Shown here in pieces: positions 7,344 through 9,261 of a DNA stretch of 9,261 nt. Each line of letters starts with the position of its first letter. The stretch's first letter is position 1. Both the position numbers and the translations under genes were made by a program. Location of the stretch: assembly GCA_020846105.1 (NCBI GenBank), contig JADLEN010000329.1:1-9261 (forward strand). Reading direction: 5' to 3'. Origin of the DNA: Chitinophagaceae bacterium. Lineage in GTDB: Bacteria > Bacteroidota > Bacteroidia > Chitinophagales > Chitinophagaceae. Under the pieces are notes generated by a model. It was not told the DNA's origin. It ran no database searches and saw only the letters and a program-made list of their open reading frames with translations.

Positions 7344-7691
7344 TTAAAGGCATTCGTCTTTATTCACCTTTTTCGAGCAATCTTCCACACGCTTCACAAA
7401 ATCCATTATCATCGGGTCGGCATACACACCATAGGCATCAGAGAGTGTGCCTTTTTCGCCTTCCATAGTTTCTATGGCATAAAGTATTGAATTGTCTTGA
7501 GGGTCGGAGTCGCCTTCAAAGCGATAAAAGTTTACAATCTTTACATCATTAGCACCATACATTTTTTGGCTTGCCAAGCTTTGCAAACCTGCATGATTTA
7601 CCTTAAATTGAGTGGTAAAACCCTGCGCATCCAACATTTGGCAGCATCCCACCAACGTTTTCATTTCATGTCCTTTGTTTTCGTGTGTCAT
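7344..7691 (-). CDS. Small conserved Bacteroidota protein, function unknown
   Basis: The product has 115 residues, no signal peptide and no membrane segment. Its core, NFYRFEGDSDPQDNSILYAIE followed by GEKGTLSDAYGVYADP, is a pattern I know from short Bacteroidota proteins that are often labelled phosphoribosylpyrophosphate synthetase in databases. The length and lack of the PRPP-binding loop make that label misleading. Cys16 and Cys17 and a C-terminal Cys are present. ATG 7691 is used; an internal ATG at 7664 (MKTLVGCC) matches the usual start of such proteins equally well. It is transcribed alone: a -7 box lies 58 bp upstream and a terminator lies downstream. What the protein does cannot be read from the sequence. 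Confidence 0.75.
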   Translation of the reverse strand: MTHENKGHEMKTLVGCCQMLDAQGFTTQFKVNHAGLQSLASQKMYGANDVKIVNFYRFEGDSDPQDNSILYAIETMEGEKGTLSDAYGVYADPMIMDFVKRVEDCSKKVNKDECL

Positions 7692-7749
7692 AATATTTGA
7701 TTTAGTGTATGATTAAATGGTGCTTTAAATAAAAGCCTTGTTTACAATA

Positions 7750-7757
7750 CAAAGGTA
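7750..7757 (-). promoter_or_regulatory. -7 box TACCTTTG for the 7344-7691 gene
   Basis: An exact TAnnTTTG match on the minus strand, 58 bp before the ATG at 7691. A TTTG is found further upstream but only 7 bp away, too close for a -33 element. It is the same octamer as in the 6604-6611 box. Confidence 0.45.
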
Positions 7758-7898
7758 GATGTCGCAAACGCCACTCACCTTACACGATAAGCAGCAATAG
7801 TTACAAGATTTCCACGCGGCATATATTTTAAACTCAAGTAACGCGTTAGCAATTTAAAAGCCTGACAACAGGCATTAGCCCTCGCTAGGACTATTGTA

Positions 7899-8088
7899 CC
7901 CATTGAAAAGCAAACAGCACCTATTGATTAAGTACCAAGTACCTATTGATTAAGTACTGGTATTTATTGATTAACTCTGTATACCCATTGATTGTATTAT
8001 AGTGTGTATTGATTAACTAGGTATACCCAATTATTAACTTAGAATACCCATGGATTAACCCAGGGTACCCATTGATTAAAAAATAAGC
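7899..8088. repeat. Nine-copy degenerate direct repeat, 21-bp period
   Basis: Copies begin at 7899, 7920, 7942, 7963, 7984, 8005, 8026, 8047 and 8068. The spacing is 21 bp throughout except for one step of 22. The shared core is CCCATTGATTAAC, often followed by a short variable part ending in GTA or ATA. The best copies start at 7984, 8047 and 8068; the first copy (7899) keeps only CCCATTGA. Three copies have TTT, TGT or CCT instead of CCC. The unit is not palindromic and there are no unique spacers, so it is not a CRISPR array. Twenty-one bp is two turns of B-DNA, which would place all copies on one face. No ORF of useful length explains it: the plus strand is full of TAA and TGA, and the minus strand is broken by TAG. 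Confidence 0.9.
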
Positions 8089-8096
8089 TAATTTTG
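8089..8096 (+). promoter_or_regulatory. -7 box TAATTTTG directly after the repeat array
   Basis: TAATTTTG matches TAnnTTTG and begins at the base after the last repeat copy. It is 16 bp from the ATG at 8113. No TTTG stands at the usual -33 distance; the region upstream is repeat sequence, so activation by a protein bound to the repeats would be a natural alternative (inference). Confidence 0.45.
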
Positions 8097-8112
8097 CCCC
8101 AAAACATAACAT

Positions 8113-8514
8113 ATGATACTGTTGGCAACTCAAAGAATTGCTAGCGCAAAAAGGCATCGCACAACCACATAGCTAGCTGCGCAAGGTGCATATCTCGCAC
8201 AATGTAGCTAGATGCTGCGCAACCAACAACAGCGGGTAGGGCTGCGCCAACTCAACAACATTTGCAGCGCAGCCTGATGCACTCCCAACGACCTCTTTGC
8301 TTGGCAGCCCGACGAGCAACTGCTGCTGCCCGAGACACCCCCCCTGCACAAGATGCGCGCCCGCGCCATCAGCAAGCTAAATGATAAAATAAAAAAACTA
8401 ACACCCGAGCAAATAACCGAGCTAGAAAGGATGGCAGGGGAGATGGGAGGCAAGGACGACCTAAGTATCGGTACAAGGCCTCAAAAGATTGAGCCTCAGA
8501 ACATTTTGCTATAG
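8113..8514 (+). pseudogene. Decayed HTH (XRE-like) transcriptional regulator
   Basis: No single frame is open, but two frames together give a recognisable small Bacteroidota HTH regulator of about 134 codons. After ATG ATA, a one-base shift near 8119-8122 leads to WQLKELLAQKGIAQPHS, then TAG (8174-8176) where Trp or an aromatic is expected, then LRKVHISHNVA. A second shift near 8210 returns to the first frame: MLRNQQQRVGLRQLNNICSAA, TGA (8275-8277), CTPNDLFAWQPDE and PPLHKMRARAISKLN, then a helical tail and TAG 8512-8514. The segment 'CTPNDLF.W.P' followed by 'HPLHK' is the hallmark of this family, in which the HTH precedes it. The two shifts cancel. With four lesions it is not functional as given. 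The block is visibly richer in G and C than its surroundings. It lies behind the 21-bp repeats and their -7 box. Confidence 0.75.
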
Positions 8515-8519
8515 CAAAA
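8504..8519. repeat. 16-bp perfect palindrome over the pseudogene stop
   Basis: TTTTGCTATAGCAAAA reads the same on both strands and includes the final TAG of the regulator remnant. With no loop it is too tight for a classic terminator hairpin; it could be a protein-binding site or chance. Confidence 0.6.
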
Positions 8520-8609
8520 GCGTAGCACTATTGTATGCCTGTTTAGTACTCGTATAAATTCAATTTTTGAACTATTCGCAAGCCAGCTAAGGCGTATAGA
8601 GCAAAATGA

Positions 8610-8647
8610 AAGGGGACAAAAGGTAGTTGATACATATTTGTCCCCTT
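8610..8647. repeat. 11-bp inverted repeat around GGGGAC/GTCCCC
   Basis: AAGGGGACAAA (8610-8620) pairs exactly with TTTGTCCCCTT (8637-8647) around a 16-base loop. There is no T run after it on the plus strand, so it is not a standard terminator. It lies in the non-coding stretch between the regulator remnant and the gene at 8935; this stretch of about 420 bp contains no other recognisable feature apart from a 10-bp palindrome at 8668-8677. Confidence 0.65.
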
Positions 8648-8934
8648 CGGTGCGGCAAAGTTGTCAAAGTTCGAACTCTATAAGTACAGATTTAATGGCG
8701 ATAATGAATTATTAAAGTAACGTTTCTTGCTTAATTATGCTATTTGAAAAACCTCAACATTTTGCAAGACAGTATTTATTATTGCTACAAACTTTTCTCC
8801 ATTTAAACCAAAAAGTGCTTACAATTATCCTTATCATTTGCTTTTTAAAATTTTCATAGGAAATGATTGTTTTTTGCATATTTTTTTTACTTTCGATTTG
8901 TAACTAAAATTTTTTACTTCAAAACATTCATTTT

Positions 8935-9261
8935 ATGCCTACAAATCCTATTGAAGAAATCATTAATAATCTTGATGCACTGCGCGATACGCTGAGCCAA
9001 GAAAGCTGTCTCAAAAAAGAGCCATTTATCAAGCTAGGTGCGGGTCAAGCTCCTGTCCTTAATTACAATATTCCTCAAAATTCTTGCTTTACTACGTATG
9101 GCAACGCTCCTCTCAAAGGAATTCCTACTGCTTATTTTCTGCAAGAAGCAAAGACAGCACCCGTTGGCAATTTTTTTGATGTAGTACAAAATCAATCACC
9201 TGAAGTGTTGCAACAACGTTTTGCCGAATCCATACAATTACAAAGAGCAGACGACGTAATC
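8935..9261 (+). CDS. Unrecognised protein, N-terminal 109 residues (3' truncated by window)
   Basis: From ATG 8935 the frame stays open to the last base of the window. The protein starts MPTNPIEEIINNLDALRDTL, a short amphipathic helix, followed by a segment rich in Asn, Pro and aromatic residues (LNYNIPQNSCFTTYG, IPTAYFLQEAK). It then returns to a helical part (SPEVLQQRFAESIQL). There is no signal peptide and no membrane segment, so it is probably cytosolic. I see no motif that places it in a family. Codon use looks like ordinary coding sequence. The 5' region is very AT-rich, and the nearest -7-like box (TACTTTCG, 8888-8895) has one mismatch and poor -33 spacing. No Shine-Dalgarno is seen, as elsewhere here. 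Confidence 0.7.
   Translation, partial: MPTNPIEEIINNLDALRDTLSQESCLKKEPFIKLGAGQAPVLNYNIPQNSCFTTYGNAPLKGIPTAYFLQEAKTAPVGNFFDVVQNQSPEVLQQRFAESIQLQRADDVI

Noticed and set aside
7860..7873. GCCTG/CAGGC mini-hairpin as a terminator
   Set aside because: The stem has five pairs with no T run on either strand, and no gene ends beside it.
7899..8088. CRISPR array
   Set aside because: The units are contiguous and degenerate; there are no constant repeats separated by unique spacers, and no cas gene is present.
7899..8088. Heptapeptide-repeat protein encoded by the array
   Set aside because: 21 bp equals seven codons, and the minus strand partly reads LINGY-like units. It is broken by TAG and has no plausible start; the plus frames contain TAA or TGA in nearly every copy.
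8208..8453. Minus-strand ORF of 81 residues
   Set aside because: It is opposite the regulator remnant in a GC-rich block; its Ser/Cys/Arg-rich translation has no domain character, while the plus strand shows family motifs.
8661..8680. tRNA-like GTTCGAACT segment
   Set aside because: Only the T-loop-like string is present. No acceptor stem, D arm or anticodon arm can be folded around it; it is simply a 10-bp palindrome.

Overview
The window looks like a chromosomal stretch from a member of the Bacteroidota, probably Chitinophagaceae-like; that family placement is an inference. Several start regions carry the TAnnTTTG -7 box of this phylum, and starts lack Shine-Dalgarno sequences. Two starts are GTG or TTG. 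The gene families also fit: a PorT-type barrel, a bacillithiol BshC, a DUF3109 protein and a YafK-like L,D-transpeptidase.

Left part (1-1782, mostly + strand): the C-terminal end of a GT4-type glycosyltransferase, then an untracked 48-residue Cys-rich lipoprotein candidate on the - strand (481-627). Next is a complete MurG-like glycosyltransferase (661-1782) with a convincing promoter at 613-642.

Middle part (1769-7691, all - strand): reading in the direction of transcription there is a small conserved protein (7691-7344) with a terminator, a lipoprotein (7080-6661) followed by a hairpin, and then a likely operon. That operon is L,D-transpeptidase (6528-5764), thioredoxin reductase trxB (5711-4761) and a DUF3109 Cys-cluster protein (4764-4186, ATGA overlap), ending in a strong terminator at 4141-4180. 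Then comes bshC (4068-2455), coupled through a TAATG overlap to an outer-membrane barrel (2455-1769). bshC is full length except for one in-frame TGA at codon 342, so as given it is interrupted. TrxB and BshC together make this a thiol-redox neighbourhood.

Right part (7692-9261): gene-poor and the most unusual area. Nine degenerate direct repeats with a 21-bp period (7899-8088) run straight into a -7 box (8089-8096). Behind it lies a decayed HTH regulator gene (8113-8514), rebuilt here from two frames, with two stop codons and two single-base frame changes. An AT-rich stretch with a GGGGAC hairpin follows, and then the first 109 codons of an unrecognised gene that leaves the window at 9261.

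The best candidate for something undescribed is the helically phased repeat array joined to the regulator remnant. It could be a multi-site operator or an iteron-like remnant; the sequence alone does not decide between them.
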